A stretch of 30,490 nucleotides of DNA, taken from VRUE01 sp047519745 (lineage in GTDB: Bacteria; Actinomycetota; Thermoleophilia; Solirubrobacterales; 70-9). Below are positions 22,751-30,490 of this stretch, one piece after another (the stretch's first letter is position 1; each line of letters starts with the position of its first letter). The position numbers and the translations under genes were made by a program. The stretch spans positions 1 to 30,490 of the forward strand of contig JAPVSJ010000057.1 in the NCBI GenBank assembly GCA_047519745.1. The letters run 5' to 3'. Under the pieces are notes generated by a model, which was not told the origin of the DNA, did no database searches, and worked only from the letters and a program-made list of their open reading frames with translations.

Positions 22751-23503
22751 GTGATTAGCCTTTGCGCCGCGATGGTGGTGGGATCCCTCGAGACGGTGAA
22801 GACGGTCAGCGACGTGGCGGCGAACGTGGCTACTATCTTCGCGCTCCTTGTTGGTGCCGTCTGGGCCGTCTGGGCCCTTCACAGGGAGCGAACGCGCTGG
22901 CCGAAGGCGGAGCTGGCGCTTTCCGTCTCACACCGCGATCTGACCGCTGACCGAGCACTCCTGCAGGTCAAGGTGGTGGCCCACAACCTCGGGGCTCTTC
23001 GCATCACCGTAAAAGAACTTCACGTCGACGTTAGCCAAGTCCTGCCGCTCGACGAGAAGACGAAGGCAGCGGTTGACGACGAAACCCTGATCCCTAAAAA
23101 AGAGGAAAAGTATGAGGCGGTCTGGCCGCTGCTGCCGGGGGGAAGTCGTATTCGCAATTGGCGCGTCGGGGGGCAGCCGCGGATTCCCGAGATCGAGCCC
23201 GGGGAGAGCGATGAGTTCTGCTTCGACCTGATCGTGCCGCGCACGCTCGAGACCGTCCACGTCTATGCCTATCTCGGGAACGTCAAGCATCGCCGGCGCG
23301 AGTTTGGCTGGGTAGTGACCGCCTTCTACGATCTCTCGGGAGAAACCGGCGAGAAACGGATTAGCTTCGGTTCAAGTGAGCCTAAGGTCGCGCTTCGCTC
23401 GCGGCCCACGTCCTCGGGGTCGTTGCCTAAGGGTCAGCAGGAACCGCGGCGGCCGCGGCCGGGTGGTCAACCAGGGTCGCAGGAACATAAGGAGAAGGGC
23501 TAA
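22751..23503 (+). CDS. Single-pass membrane protein, partner of the transglutaminase-STAND protein
   Basis: A protein of up to 250 residues with one transmembrane segment (about 25-43, 'VATIFALLVGAVWAVWAL') followed by a positively charged 'HRERTRWPK', so the bulk should be cytosolic. That part alternates strands ('AELALSVSHRDL', 'ALLQVKVVAHNLGALRITV', 'FCFDLIVPRTLETVHVYAYLG', 'GWVVTAFYDLSG'), suggesting an immunoglobulin-like beta sandwich. The last 45 residues are a Pro/Gly/Arg/Ser-rich disordered tail. GTG 22751 is the longest start; ATG 22772 removes seven residues and leaves the membrane segment intact. It ends 19 bases before the large fusion protein, so the two form an operon. No known family recognised. 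Confidence 0.72.
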   Translation: MISLCAAMVVGSLETVKTVSDVAANVATIFALLVGAVWAVWALHRERTRWPKAELALSVSHRDLTADRALLQVKVVAHNLGALRITVKELHVDVSQVLPLDEKTKAAVDDETLIPKKEEKYEAVWPLLPGGSRIRNWRVGGQPRIPEIEPGESDEFCFDLIVPRTLETVHVYAYLGNVKHRRREFGWVVTAFYDLSGETGEKRISFGSSEPKVALRSRPTSSGSLPKGQQEPRRPRPGGQPGSQEHKEKG

Positions 23504-23522
23504 TGCGTAGGCCAGCGGCGCG

Positions 23523-26500
23523 ATGACCGAGGCGACTGACCGAGATGCGAACGAGGCCGCGGCGCCTGGGGGCTCCCTTGACTTCTGGCCCGTCTGGGAG
23601 TTCAAGTCCGGTCGCGGCAAGCTGGCGCGATACGTGGCGCCGGCGGCGGTGGCCCGCGAATTCGACCTCTCCGTGGAGCTCAGCCTGGAAGAGGAAGGCG
23701 ACCCCGAGTCGCCTGCTGCCCGGGCCGGCGCCGATCGTCTACGGGCGGAGCGGCTGTATGAGCGTCTCCGAGACCAGGAGATCAGGTACGGCCTCGAGCC
23801 CTGGGCATCAAGCGAAGGTAGGCAGCAGATCAGGCACCCGTGGTGGCTGCTGAACGACCACCACGGCACCTGCGTGGATATCGCCGCAACCTACGCCGGG
23901 ATGTGCCTGCAATCCCAGGTCGGCGCGTTGCTGGCCGTCACCGAAGACCACGCTTTCGTTGTGATCACGCCAGGAAGACTGCTCTCGGGAGGTGCTTACG
24001 ATCCGGTTCGGCTGCTGCCGGCGTTCCGGCAGGCAAGGATCGGGGAACGCCTTCAGGACGAGGCGGAGGGCGCCCCCGACGATCTTGGGGTTCAAGTCGG
24101 CTCGTTCTCGGCGCTCCAGAAGCTGCTTGGCGGCAAGGCGCTGCTGGCGCTGGACGTGGTCGAGGTGACGAATGCCGATGCCGGCTTCGCGGCGGCGAGG
24201 AAGGCCATCGATCGACGCCTCGCGGGTGCCCCCGACGGAAAGGTGTGGCTGGTCGACGTGCCCTTCCTTCACGGGCAGCAGGGCTTCACCGAGCTCGATC
24301 CGCCGCCCCGGGCCCGGCCGTCGATCCGGATGTGGGTGGGCGCCGCCGGGGGTCATTTCGAAGACTTCCCCGCCCATCGCGAGGCGGTCGGGAAGCTTAA
24401 AGACCAGAACGGGGTCGTGGTCCTGGTCGGCGAGTCGGGTCGAGGCAAGAGCACGATCGCCCGGCGCCAGGCGGCACGAGCCAAGTTCGGCGCCGCCTGG
24501 TTCCTCGACGCTTCGGACCGCAAAGCGCTTCTGAACAGCTTTGCGATGGCGATGCAGGTGGATCTCGGGCGTCCCGAACTGGAGGTTCCGGAGGTCGAAC
24601 GCAGAGCTCTGGCCGAAACCGCCCTCGCGCAGCTTGCCGTGGCCACCGACCCGTGGCTTGTCGTCCTCGACAATGCCGATGGGGATCCGACCTCGATCCG
24701 CGACCTACTTCCCGTGCCAAAGGAGGGGCAACAGCTACTGATCACCTCAACCAACGAGGAGTGGATCCCCTTTCTTCGTCGAAGCTCCCTTCCGGATTGC
24801 CGGATCGTCCCGTTGCCGCCAGTGGACGCGCGCGAGGTAGACCGCTTCGACGGCGAGGAGATCGCGCGGCTGGTGAACGGCAGGCCGCTGTTGATCGACG
24901 CCTTCGGGAGGCTCGATCCCGATATGGACTGGGGGACGGCGGCCTTGCCCCCGCCGCCGGGGAAGATCGAGGCGGAGCTGCAGGGCCCTGCGGTCTACTG
25001 GTCGCTGCTGCGTGCCCATCCGAAGTTCGGCGAGGCCGAGCTCGAGGTCGCCGCGCTTGCCGCCCTGATGCCCGCTAACGCGCAGCCGGTTTCGGTGCTA
25101 GCGGAGCTGGTCGACGGCGAGGCTGCGGTGGAGTTCCTTGTCGGGCGCGGGCTACTCAGCATCGACCGCAACCTCGGCATGGCGCGGATGCACCGGTTGT
25201 TCAGCGCGGCGATTCGCGCCGATCTAGAAACGGGGGAGCCGGACCTGTACGACCGGGTGGTTTGCCTTCTTACCGGCGAGGACCGCGCCATGGCCGCTCT
25301 TGACGAGCACGGCGACCTGTCCACGATTACCCGCCTGGACGAGCGCCTAAATGCGATCGACGGACGCACCGCCGAGCCGGATCCCGAGCTTGGCGTTTCG
25401 CTGCATGGCGTCGCCATGCTGTTCGAGCTGCATGGCCACACTCGTCGCTCGGGACTGACTTTCGAGCGGGCCGAACGGCACCTAATGGACAACCTCAGCC
25501 TGCGCGCCGACTGCCTGCTCGGCCGCGCCCGGACGATCAACCAGCATCACAAGAAAGATCAGCAACTGCTCGAAAAGGCGATCGGCTGGTCCAGGGAAGC
25601 GCGGGACCTGAAACTTGCCTGCGGCCTTGAAGGGCCGGCCTATCGGGCCCTGGCGATGGAGGGTTTGCTGATGAGGCCACTCGCCAATTTCCCGGTCCCA
25701 GGCAAGACGCGCAAGGAGCTGCTCGACAGCGCGCAAAAGATCCTCGAAGAGGCCGATGACCACCGCCAGCGGCTTCCCGACAAGGAGGTTCCCCCCGCCG
25801 AAAAGGCGCGCAGCCGTTACAACCTGGCCGGGGTGCGGATCCCGAAGGCGCAGGAGTCGCCCGCGCGGGCTGCCGAGCATCTCGGGATCGCGGAGCGAAT
25901 CTACTCGGAAGTCGCCGCCTGGCGGGCCGAGATCTACGGACGCATGGTCCATCCGCACATCGCCGCCTGCGTCAACGGGCTCGCCATCGCCGCCTACTAC
26001 CGCGCCATCCTCCTGCCAGCGGAGGACGCCCAGCGAACTGCCTACTTGCGGAAAGCGACCGAGCACGCAAACGAGGCGCTGAAGCAACGCGAGGTGCTCG
26101 ATGGCTCCATCGACGCGGACGAGGCAGGCAAGAGCGCGTCCCTGCTTGCAAAGATCGCCCTTGCCCGCAGCGCGCCGCCTCCGGAAGGGACCCTCGAGGA
26201 TGCCGCCGGCGTCGTCGAGGGGGCGATGCGGGAGCTGGAGAAAAGCGATCGACTGCCGCCCCCGGTGCCGTCCTTTCCCAGCGGTCCCGAGGGACTTCTC
26301 GAGGGAGTCGATCGCTGGGCGCGGTCGCAGGCGCTCTTGGATGTGGTGGGCGCGTTCGGCGAGCTTCCGTCCGCCGATATCAGCCTCCCAGGGCTGCTGG
26401 AGTGGCTGGACCGGTTCTCCGATCGATGGGACTTCCGCCAGGGGGAGCGCGACGTCGGCACGTCACCGCGGTTCACGGCATCCACCAAAAAGGTCGTCGA

Positions 26501-27212
26501 AGTCGGGGTGTCCGCGCTCGGGCTGGTCGCGCGCGGCACTGAGCCAAAGGGCCATTTCGACGTCGTGCTGATCCTCGGGGGTTTGGCTCGCGCCTGTCTT
26601 TCGAGGCCGCTGTTCACCGCTCGAGCGGTGAACGATGGCGCGCTGACGGCCGACAAGATCGTCGCCATCGGCGCCTTCCGTGACCTATCCGAGGGTGAGG
26701 CCGGCCTGCTCGCCGATTTCGAAGCGGAGCCGGTCGGCCACGAGTTCGCTGCGATGGACTTCGGTGTCCGGCACGCCTTCGAGGTCAGCGATCCCACCGT
26801 CAGGCAGGGGCAGCCAGAGGAGAATCCCAACGCCGCCTGGCGCGTCCACGAGTACATGACGGCTGCGGGCACTCCAATCCAGGTCGCCGCTGCGCCCTCG
26901 GCCGAACCGGAGGTGCGGCGCGCGAACACCGTCGACACCCTCACATGGCTGCTGGACACCGAGCTGGACCTGAGGCCGGGGCATCGGCTGCTTGTCGTCA
27001 CGACCGATATCTACGTTCCCTTCCAGCACGCTCACGCGCTGCGGCTGCTGGCGCTCCCGTTCGACGTGGAGGTCGAGGTCGCCGGAGTCGTCCCGGGTCT
27101 GGTCGACCGGCGCCTTGCGCACGAATTCCCGCCCGACAAATTCCTACAGGAGATCCGCTCTACGATCCGCTCCCTGCGCCAGCTGGAGAGCGCGCTCTCC
27201 GCCCGGACTTAG
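23523..27212 (+). CDS. Transglutaminase-like / NB-ARC (STAND) / TPR / DUF218-like fusion protein
   Basis: A 1229-residue cytosolic protein. (1) Residues about 80-270: transglutaminase-like cysteine-protease domain, with 'HHGTCVDIAATYAG' (Cys117), 'TEDHAFVV' (His143) and 'GAYDPVR' (Asp160) as triad. (2) About 285-560: NB-ARC/STAND ATPase, Walker A G-E-S-G-R-G-K-S at 303-310, Walker B 'LVVLDNAD' at 379-386, then 'QQLLITSTNEEW'. (3) About 560-1000: helical repeats, probably TPR. (4) About 1010-1220: 'VVLILGGLARACLSRPLF', 'GHEFAAMDFGVRHAF' and 'LLVVTTDIYVPFQHAHAL', reminiscent of DUF218/YdcF. STAND proteins switch on an effector after sensing a ligand; here a protease could be the effector. The C-terminal call is the least certain. 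It shares an operon with the membrane protein upstream. Confidence 0.75.
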   Translation: MTEATDRDANEAAAPGGSLDFWPVWEFKSGRGKLARYVAPAAVAREFDLSVELSLEEEGDPESPAARAGADRLRAERLYERLRDQEIRYGLEPWASSEGRQQIRHPWWLLNDHHGTCVDIAATYAGMCLQSQVGALLAVTEDHAFVVITPGRLLSGGAYDPVRLLPAFRQARIGERLQDEAEGAPDDLGVQVGSFSALQKLLGGKALLALDVVEVTNADAGFAAARKAIDRRLAGAPDGKVWLVDVPFLHGQQGFTELDPPPRARPSIRMWVGAAGGHFEDFPAHREAVGKLKDQNGVVVLVGESGRGKSTIARRQAARAKFGAAWFLDASDRKALLNSFAMAMQVDLGRPELEVPEVERRALAETALAQLAVATDPWLVVLDNADGDPTSIRDLLPVPKEGQQLLITSTNEEWIPFLRRSSLPDCRIVPLPPVDAREVDRFDGEEIARLVNGRPLLIDAFGRLDPDMDWGTAALPPPPGKIEAELQGPAVYWSLLRAHPKFGEAELEVAALAALMPANAQPVSVLAELVDGEAAVEFLVGRGLLSIDRNLGMARMHRLFSAAIRADLETGEPDLYDRVVCLLTGEDRAMAALDEHGDLSTITRLDERLNAIDGRTAEPDPELGVSLHGVAMLFELHGHTRRSGLTFERAERHLMDNLSLRADCLLGRARTINQHHKKDQQLLEKAIGWSREARDLKLACGLEGPAYRALAMEGLLMRPLANFPVPGKTRKELLDSAQKILEEADDHRQRLPDKEVPPAEKARSRYNLAGVRIPKAQESPARAAEHLGIAERIYSEVAAWRAEIYGRMVHPHIAACVNGLAIAAYYRAILLPAEDAQRTAYLRKATEHANEALKQREVLDGSIDADEAGKSASLLAKIALARSAPPPEGTLEDAAGVVEGAMRELEKSDRLPPPVPSFPSGPEGLLEGVDRWARSQALLDVVGAFGELPSADISLPGLLEWLDRFSDRWDFRQGERDVGTSPRFTASTKKVVEVGVSALGLVARGTEPKGHFDVVLILGGLARACLSRPLFTARAVNDGALTADKIVAIGAFRDLSEGEAGLLADFEAEPVGHEFAAMDFGVRHAFEVSDPTVRQGQPEENPNAAWRVHEYMTAAGTPIQVAAAPSAEPEVRRANTVDTLTWLLDTELDLRPGHRLLVVTTDIYVPFQHAHALRLLALPFDVEVEVAGVVPGLVDRRLAHEFPPDKFLQEIRSTIRSLRQLESALSART
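27185..27200 (+). terminator. Possible terminator at end of the fusion gene
   Basis: GGAGAGCGCGCTCTCC, a perfect 16-base palindrome within the last ten codons, is followed 15 bases later by a run of five T's (27216-27220) between the convergent stops. The gap between stem and T run is longer than in a standard intrinsic terminator, so support is partial. Confidence 0.35.
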
Positions 27213-27221
27213 ACCTTTTTC

Positions 27222-28556
27222 TTAGAGCGCTTTCAGGAGCGCCCGGAACTGCTTGCCGCGCTCTTCGAAATTGAGAAAGCGGTCGTAGCTGGGGGCAGCG
27301 GGGGAGAGGAGGATGACGCCGCCGGGACAGGCGAGGCCGCGCGCGAGCTCGACGGCGGTGGCAAGGTCGGCGCCGACGACCGCGCGGTCCGGCGACACCC
27401 CCGCCGCGCGCGCGGCCGCGACGGCGCGCTCGCCGGTGCTCGGCATCCCGACGATGGCCGCGCCCCGCCGCGCCAGCGCTGCCCCCAGTCCCGCGTAGTC
27501 CTGTCCCCGGTCCTGGCCGCCCGCGAGCAGCACGATGTCGCGGCCGGCGAAGGCGTCCAGCGCTGCCAGCGTCGACTCGGGCGTGGTCGAGATGCTGTCG
27601 TCGACCCAGGCGACCTCGTCGCGTTCCCCGCAGGACTGAAGGCGGTGCGGCAGCGAGGCGAACTTGGCTAGGCCGGCGGGCAGAGGGGGCTCGATTTCGG
27701 CGAGTTCGAGCACGGTCAGCGCCGCGCAGAGGTTGAGCATGTTGTGCGGGCCGCGCAGCGGCAGCTCCGCGGCCGGGACGACAAGGTCTCCCCCGTGGCG
27801 GACGCCGGCCTCGTCGCAGTCCCACCCCGCCGGGTCGCCGTAGAGCACGATCTGCTCGCTATCGGCGGCCACTCGCACCAGCTCGGGCGTCCTGGCACTG
27901 GCCACGGCCGTGCGAACGCCGGGTAGGCCGAAGATGCGCAGCTTCTCCCGCCGGTATGCCTCCTCGCTGCCGTGCCAGTCGAGATGCTCGCGGTAAAGGT
28001 TCGTGATCGCCGCCGTCTCGGGCCCCCAGTCCAGGTCCGCGATCTGGTAGCTGGAGAGCTCCAGGAAGACCAGTTCCACCGGCTCGTGGTCGAGCAGATC
28101 GAGGGCGGGAACGCCGATGTTCCCGGCCAGCGCGGTGTTGTGCCCGGACGCCTGGGCAAGGTGCTGGGCGAGCGCGGCGGTCGTGCTCTTTCCCTTGGTC
28201 CCGGTGATGCCGACGACCCCCCGGCCCTCCTGCTCGGAAAGCCAGAGGCCGGTCGCCGTCCTCACCGCGACCCCCCGCTCGCGCAGGGCCTGCATCTCGG
28301 GGCGATGAATGGAGACCCCCGGCGACCTGACGACGACGTCGCACTCGGCCAGCGGATCGGTAGCCACTTCTCCGACCGCGACCCGGGCCCCCGGAGCGAT
28401 CGCCTCGATCTCGGCTTCGTCCGGATCCGTGTCGAAGGCCACCACCTCGATGCGAGCGGCGGGTAGGCGGCGCTTCAGCTGTGAGGCAAAGGAGCGGATC
28501 TCCCGGCCGGCGCCCCAGACGCCGACCGAGGCGCCTTCAAGATCCGAGAACCGCAC
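27222..28556 (-). CDS. murD2: MurD2: UDP-MurNAc-L-alanine--L-glutamate ligase
   Basis: A 444-residue Mur ligase. An N-terminal Rossmann-like part ('ASVGVWGAGREIRS', 'DVVVRSPGVSIHRPE') binds the UDP-sugar; the ATP loop is 'GITGTKGKSTTAA' (about 115-127); then 'ELSSYQIADLDWGPETAAITNLYREHLDWH', read in two parts, and the C-terminal 'WVDDSISTTPESTLAALDAF' typical of MurD. MurD normally adds D-Glu to UDP-MurNAc-L-Ala. The overlap with murL (20 bases, same strand) identifies it instead as MurD2, which adds L-Glu so that MurL can epimerise it. Starts with GTG. A standard murD elsewhere in the genome cannot be excluded. Cytoplasmic. Confidence 0.85.
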   Translation of the reverse strand: MRFSDLEGASVGVWGAGREIRSFASQLKRRLPAARIEVVAFDTDPDEAEIEAIAPGARVAVGEVATDPLAECDVVVRSPGVSIHRPEMQALRERGVAVRTATGLWLSEQEGRGVVGITGTKGKSTTAALAQHLAQASGHNTALAGNIGVPALDLLDHEPVELVFLELSSYQIADLDWGPETAAITNLYREHLDWHGSEEAYRREKLRIFGLPGVRTAVASARTPELVRVAADSEQIVLYGDPAGWDCDEAGVRHGGDLVVPAAELPLRGPHNMLNLCAALTVLELAEIEPPLPAGLAKFASLPHRLQSCGERDEVAWVDDSISTTPESTLAALDAFAGRDIVLLAGGQDRGQDYAGLGAALARRGAAIVGMPSTGERAVAAARAAGVSPDRAVVGADLATAVELARGLACPGGVILLSPAAPSYDRFLNFEERGKQFRALLKAL

Positions 28557-29898
28557 GGATAGTCGGCATCAAAGCCGCCGGGATGTTGTGTTCGCCGGAG
28601 AGCTCCAGCGCCACGCTCGGGAGTCCGTCCTCGGAGGCGAAGCGGGGAAGCACCTCCGCGGCGAGCCGGCGCACGACGCGATGGTCGCGCCAGCGCACAT
28701 CGGCGGCCAGCATCCGCATCGCGGCCCTGCTCTCCTCCTCCTCGCCTACGCACTCGAAGGGCTTGATCCCCCCCGTGGCGGTGAGCAGCGCGAAGCCCTC
28801 GAACTGCGACTCGTCGTCGAGCATGTTGCGGCCGAAGATCTCGCGCATCTGACCCGGCTCGGAGAAGGGAGCCAGGACGAGGAAGACGAAGCGGCACTTG
28901 GGGCAGTCACAGCACCAGCGCTGGGCGGGCACGGACCCGTCGAGGCGGAAGTTCTTGTTGCAGCTGGAGAAGGCGCGGTGGTACCGCGTCATCCGGGCGA
29001 ACGCACGCGCGATCCCGAGCTCGGAGGCCGGCCGCAGGACCGAGAAGTAGTCGACCTGAGCCCTGAGTTCGTCGAGGGCCGCCCGCAGCAGCCGTTCGGC
29101 GCGGATGCTCTTGCTGAACTGGTGGTTGACGTCGATCCCGTCCCAGCTGACGTTCCCGGTCGAGGCCGAGCGCTCGTTCGCCATCGCCACGGCGTCGAAA
29201 CCGTGCAGGGAGGCGGTGAGGATCGCGACGCAGGAGACGATCGCGGTAATCGGGACGTGGCCGTTGAGGGCGCCGGCCCGGTTCAACTCGGCGAGCCGTG
29301 GATCGAGGCGGCGGCGGACGACGAGGTGTGGAAGTTCGGCGACCGCAGCGGTGCGCGCAATCGGCCCGGCATCGCCGACCGAGAAGAGGGAGAGCTCGGC
29401 GCCGGACTCTCGTACTATCTCCAATGCGACCGCCGAGTCCTTGCCGCCGCCGATGGGGACCAGAATTCGCTCGCTCCGTTTCGCGGGCGGGCTCGCCGCG
29501 ATGGGCCCGCCCGTCGCGAACGCCGGTCTCGGCAGAGCGGCCAGATCGTTCGTGAAGGCGAACTCGCCGAGGCCCTCCGAGTAGATTGCTTCGAGCAGCT
29601 TTCCGGCTGCTGGCGGGCACGGGTCACCCTTGACCAGCAGCGGCGTGGCGGTCTTGTAATAGCTGACCCCAGCGGTCCAGTGCAGGAGGGACAGGATTCC
29701 GTCGACCCGCTCGCGGTCGGCGTCGGACACGTGCGTGCCTTCGGGCAACTCGAACCGCTCGACGAACTCGATCTCGTCGTCGAGCGAGTAGCGCAGGCTC
29801 ACCCTTCCGGAATCGTCGATCTCCCGGCTGAGGAAGTGAAAGGTCTCGAACGCGGCCGGATCGAACACCTCGAGGCGCGGATCGGCGTTGACGGCCAT
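28537..29898 (-). CDS. murL: MurL: UDP-MurNAc-L-Ala-L-Glu epimerase
   Basis: A 453-residue enzyme that, in the alternative peptidoglycan route known from Xanthomonas, converts the terminal L-Glu of UDP-MurNAc-L-Ala-L-Glu to D-Glu using ATP. Visible family features: 'LLHWTAGVSYYKTATP', a PP-loop-like 'VPIGGGKDSAV' (149-155 core), 'NGHVPITAIVSCVAIL', 'ANERSASTGNVSWDGIDVNHQFSKS' (in two parts) and 'RWCCDCPKCRFVFL' with a Cys cluster. ATG 29898 fits the family N-terminus; ATG 29964 would add 22 residues. The adjacent murD2 supplies its substrate. This pair replaces the glutamate racemase/MurD step. Identification rests on remembered motifs and on the gene pairing. Confidence 0.87.
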   Translation of the reverse strand: MAVNADPRLEVFDPAAFETFHFLSREIDDSGRVSLRYSLDDEIEFVERFELPEGTHVSDADRERVDGILSLLHWTAGVSYYKTATPLLVKGDPCPPAAGKLLEAIYSEGLGEFAFTNDLAALPRPAFATGGPIAASPPAKRSERILVPIGGGKDSAVALEIVRESGAELSLFSVGDAGPIARTAAVAELPHLVVRRRLDPRLAELNRAGALNGHVPITAIVSCVAILTASLHGFDAVAMANERSASTGNVSWDGIDVNHQFSKSIRAERLLRAALDELRAQVDYFSVLRPASELGIARAFARMTRYHRAFSSCNKNFRLDGSVPAQRWCCDCPKCRFVFLVLAPFSEPGQMREIFGRNMLDDESQFEGFALLTATGGIKPFECVGEEEESRAAMRMLAADVRWRDHRVVRRLAAEVLPRFASEDGLPSVALELSGEHNIPAALMPTIRAVLGS

Positions 29899-30030
29899 GT
29901 ATGCAGGGTAAAGATCTACGGCGACGAGGCGGGCTCTCTTCCCGAGATTTTGCGTTCCGCGCATTTGGAGGGCATCTCGTCAGAGAGTCTGGCCCCCGGT
30001 CCCTCCTGTTCGCCAGATACGATTCCCTCC

Positions 30031-30312
30031 ATGGAGACGCCACTGGAGGAGCAATTTCTCTTCGTCGACGGAAAGCCGATTTTGTCGCTCGCAGACTTCC
30101 AACGCTATGCCTACGGCTTGCCAGAGGAGGCTGTAGCACCCGAGACGCTCACCCGATGGGCAGGGGGAGAAGAAATAGAGCCCTCTCAGCTACTGCACTG
30201 CCTACGGGGCGAGGCAACCGAAGCGGCTGCTTCGAGCGACAGCGCGCTCGAAGTGGTTCGGTCGGCTCTCGAACGACTGGAGAACCTGTTTCCGGAGGCG
30301 AGCCGCCAATAG
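30031..30312 (+). CDS. Small acidic protein of unknown function
   Basis: A 93-residue, soluble, Glu-rich protein, complete from ATG 30031 to TAG. The N-terminal half has 'LFVDGKPILSLADFQRYAYGLPEE' (strand then helix), the C-terminal half is helical and Ala/Glu/Leu-rich ('SALEVVRSALERLENLF'). I recognise no family. It is divergent from murL across 132 bases. A much longer frame in this register runs antisense to murL and murD2 and is not credible; only this end, beyond those genes, is likely to be translated. It could be a small regulatory or antitoxin-like protein, but nothing in the sequence shows this. Confidence 0.55.
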   Translation: METPLEEQFLFVDGKPILSLADFQRYAYGLPEEAVAPETLTRWAGGEEIEPSQLLHCLRGEATEAAASSDSALEVVRSALERLENLFPEASRQ

Positions 30313-30406
30313 AACTCGCCTCGGTCGCGCTGCGGATTGCTAGGAAACAGCAGAACTACAGAGCTTGTCAATGACCCGAAGGTTGCCGATGTACTAGTCA
30401 GCATGG

Positions 30407-30433
30407 ACGCCGAGAGGGGCTGGCCCTCGGCGT
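30407..30433. terminator. Hairpin after the last gene
   Basis: ACGCCGAG and CTCGGCGT form a perfect eight-base stem with an 11-base loop, 95 bases after the small acidic gene. No T tract follows. It may end that transcript or one entering from beyond the window. The remaining bases to 30490 show no gene. Confidence 0.3.
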
Positions 30434-30490
30434 TCGCATAGGTCGCGGGTTAGCTTCGCGGTTGTCAACGACCGCTGCGGCCAGTGCCGC

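Noticed and set aside
28309..30030. A long plus-strand frame continuous with the final small gene.
   Set aside because: It is antisense to murL and murD2, both well supported; only the part from ATG 30031 is kept.

Overview
The window is high-GC, densely coded bacterial DNA with frequent GTG starts, short gaps, and tRNAs that do not encode CCA. A MurL/MurD2 pair and the general gene content suggest an actinobacterium, perhaps of the Thermoleophilia/Solirubrobacterales type. That placement is inference; no 16S or other marker gene is present. All calls come from reading the sequence, and no database search was run. No gene-free stretch exceeds about 240 bases.

Layout. Bases 1-95 hold nothing I can recognise. 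Bases 96-8900 look like ordinary chromosome: a 2TM protein, a cupin, a branched-chain amino-acid-type binding lipoprotein, three alpha/beta hydrolases (one haloalkane-dehalogenase-like), a Nudix hydrolase, an RDD membrane protein, a DUF7144-type membrane protein, a secreted trypsin-like protease and a metallophosphoesterase. A LAGLIDADG-type protein with an N-terminal helix-turn-helix (8840-9634) directly abuts tRNA-Leu(CAG). tRNA-Glu(CTC) is transcribed divergently, and a large inverted repeat and a VapBC-type toxin-antitoxin pair lie beyond it.

From the tRNAs to about 27.2 kb the window is accessory in character. A 1704-residue STAND NTPase (10996-16110), probably an AVAST-like defence protein with an N-terminal nuclease-like domain, faces a minus-strand operon. 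In transcription order that operon contains an unknown protein (19214-18216), two small homologous peptides (18134-17973 and 17983-17813), an ATP-grasp ligase of the MvdC/MvdD/RimK type, and a membrane protein. The two peptides share a T-x2-T-x3-E-x2-D-x-D core, so this is a graspetide (omega-ester-containing RiPP) cluster; neither peptide is an obvious open reading frame. After a PepD-like dipeptidase, an unknown membrane protein and pgeF comes a two-gene unit: a single-pass membrane protein followed by a 1229-residue protein. The large protein joins a transglutaminase-like cysteine-protease domain, an NB-ARC/STAND ATPase, helical (TPR-like) repeats and a C-terminal DUF218/YdcF-like domain.

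Bases 27222-29898 return to core metabolism with murL and murD2, the alternative route for placing D-glutamate in peptidoglycan precursors. A short unknown gene closes the window.

Strongest leads: the graspetide operon with two single-core precursors; the transglutaminase-NB-ARC-TPR-DUF218-like fusion with its membrane partner; and two independent cases (vapC and the ATP-grasp gene) in which the only sensible start is a CTG overlapping the upstream stop as CTGA.
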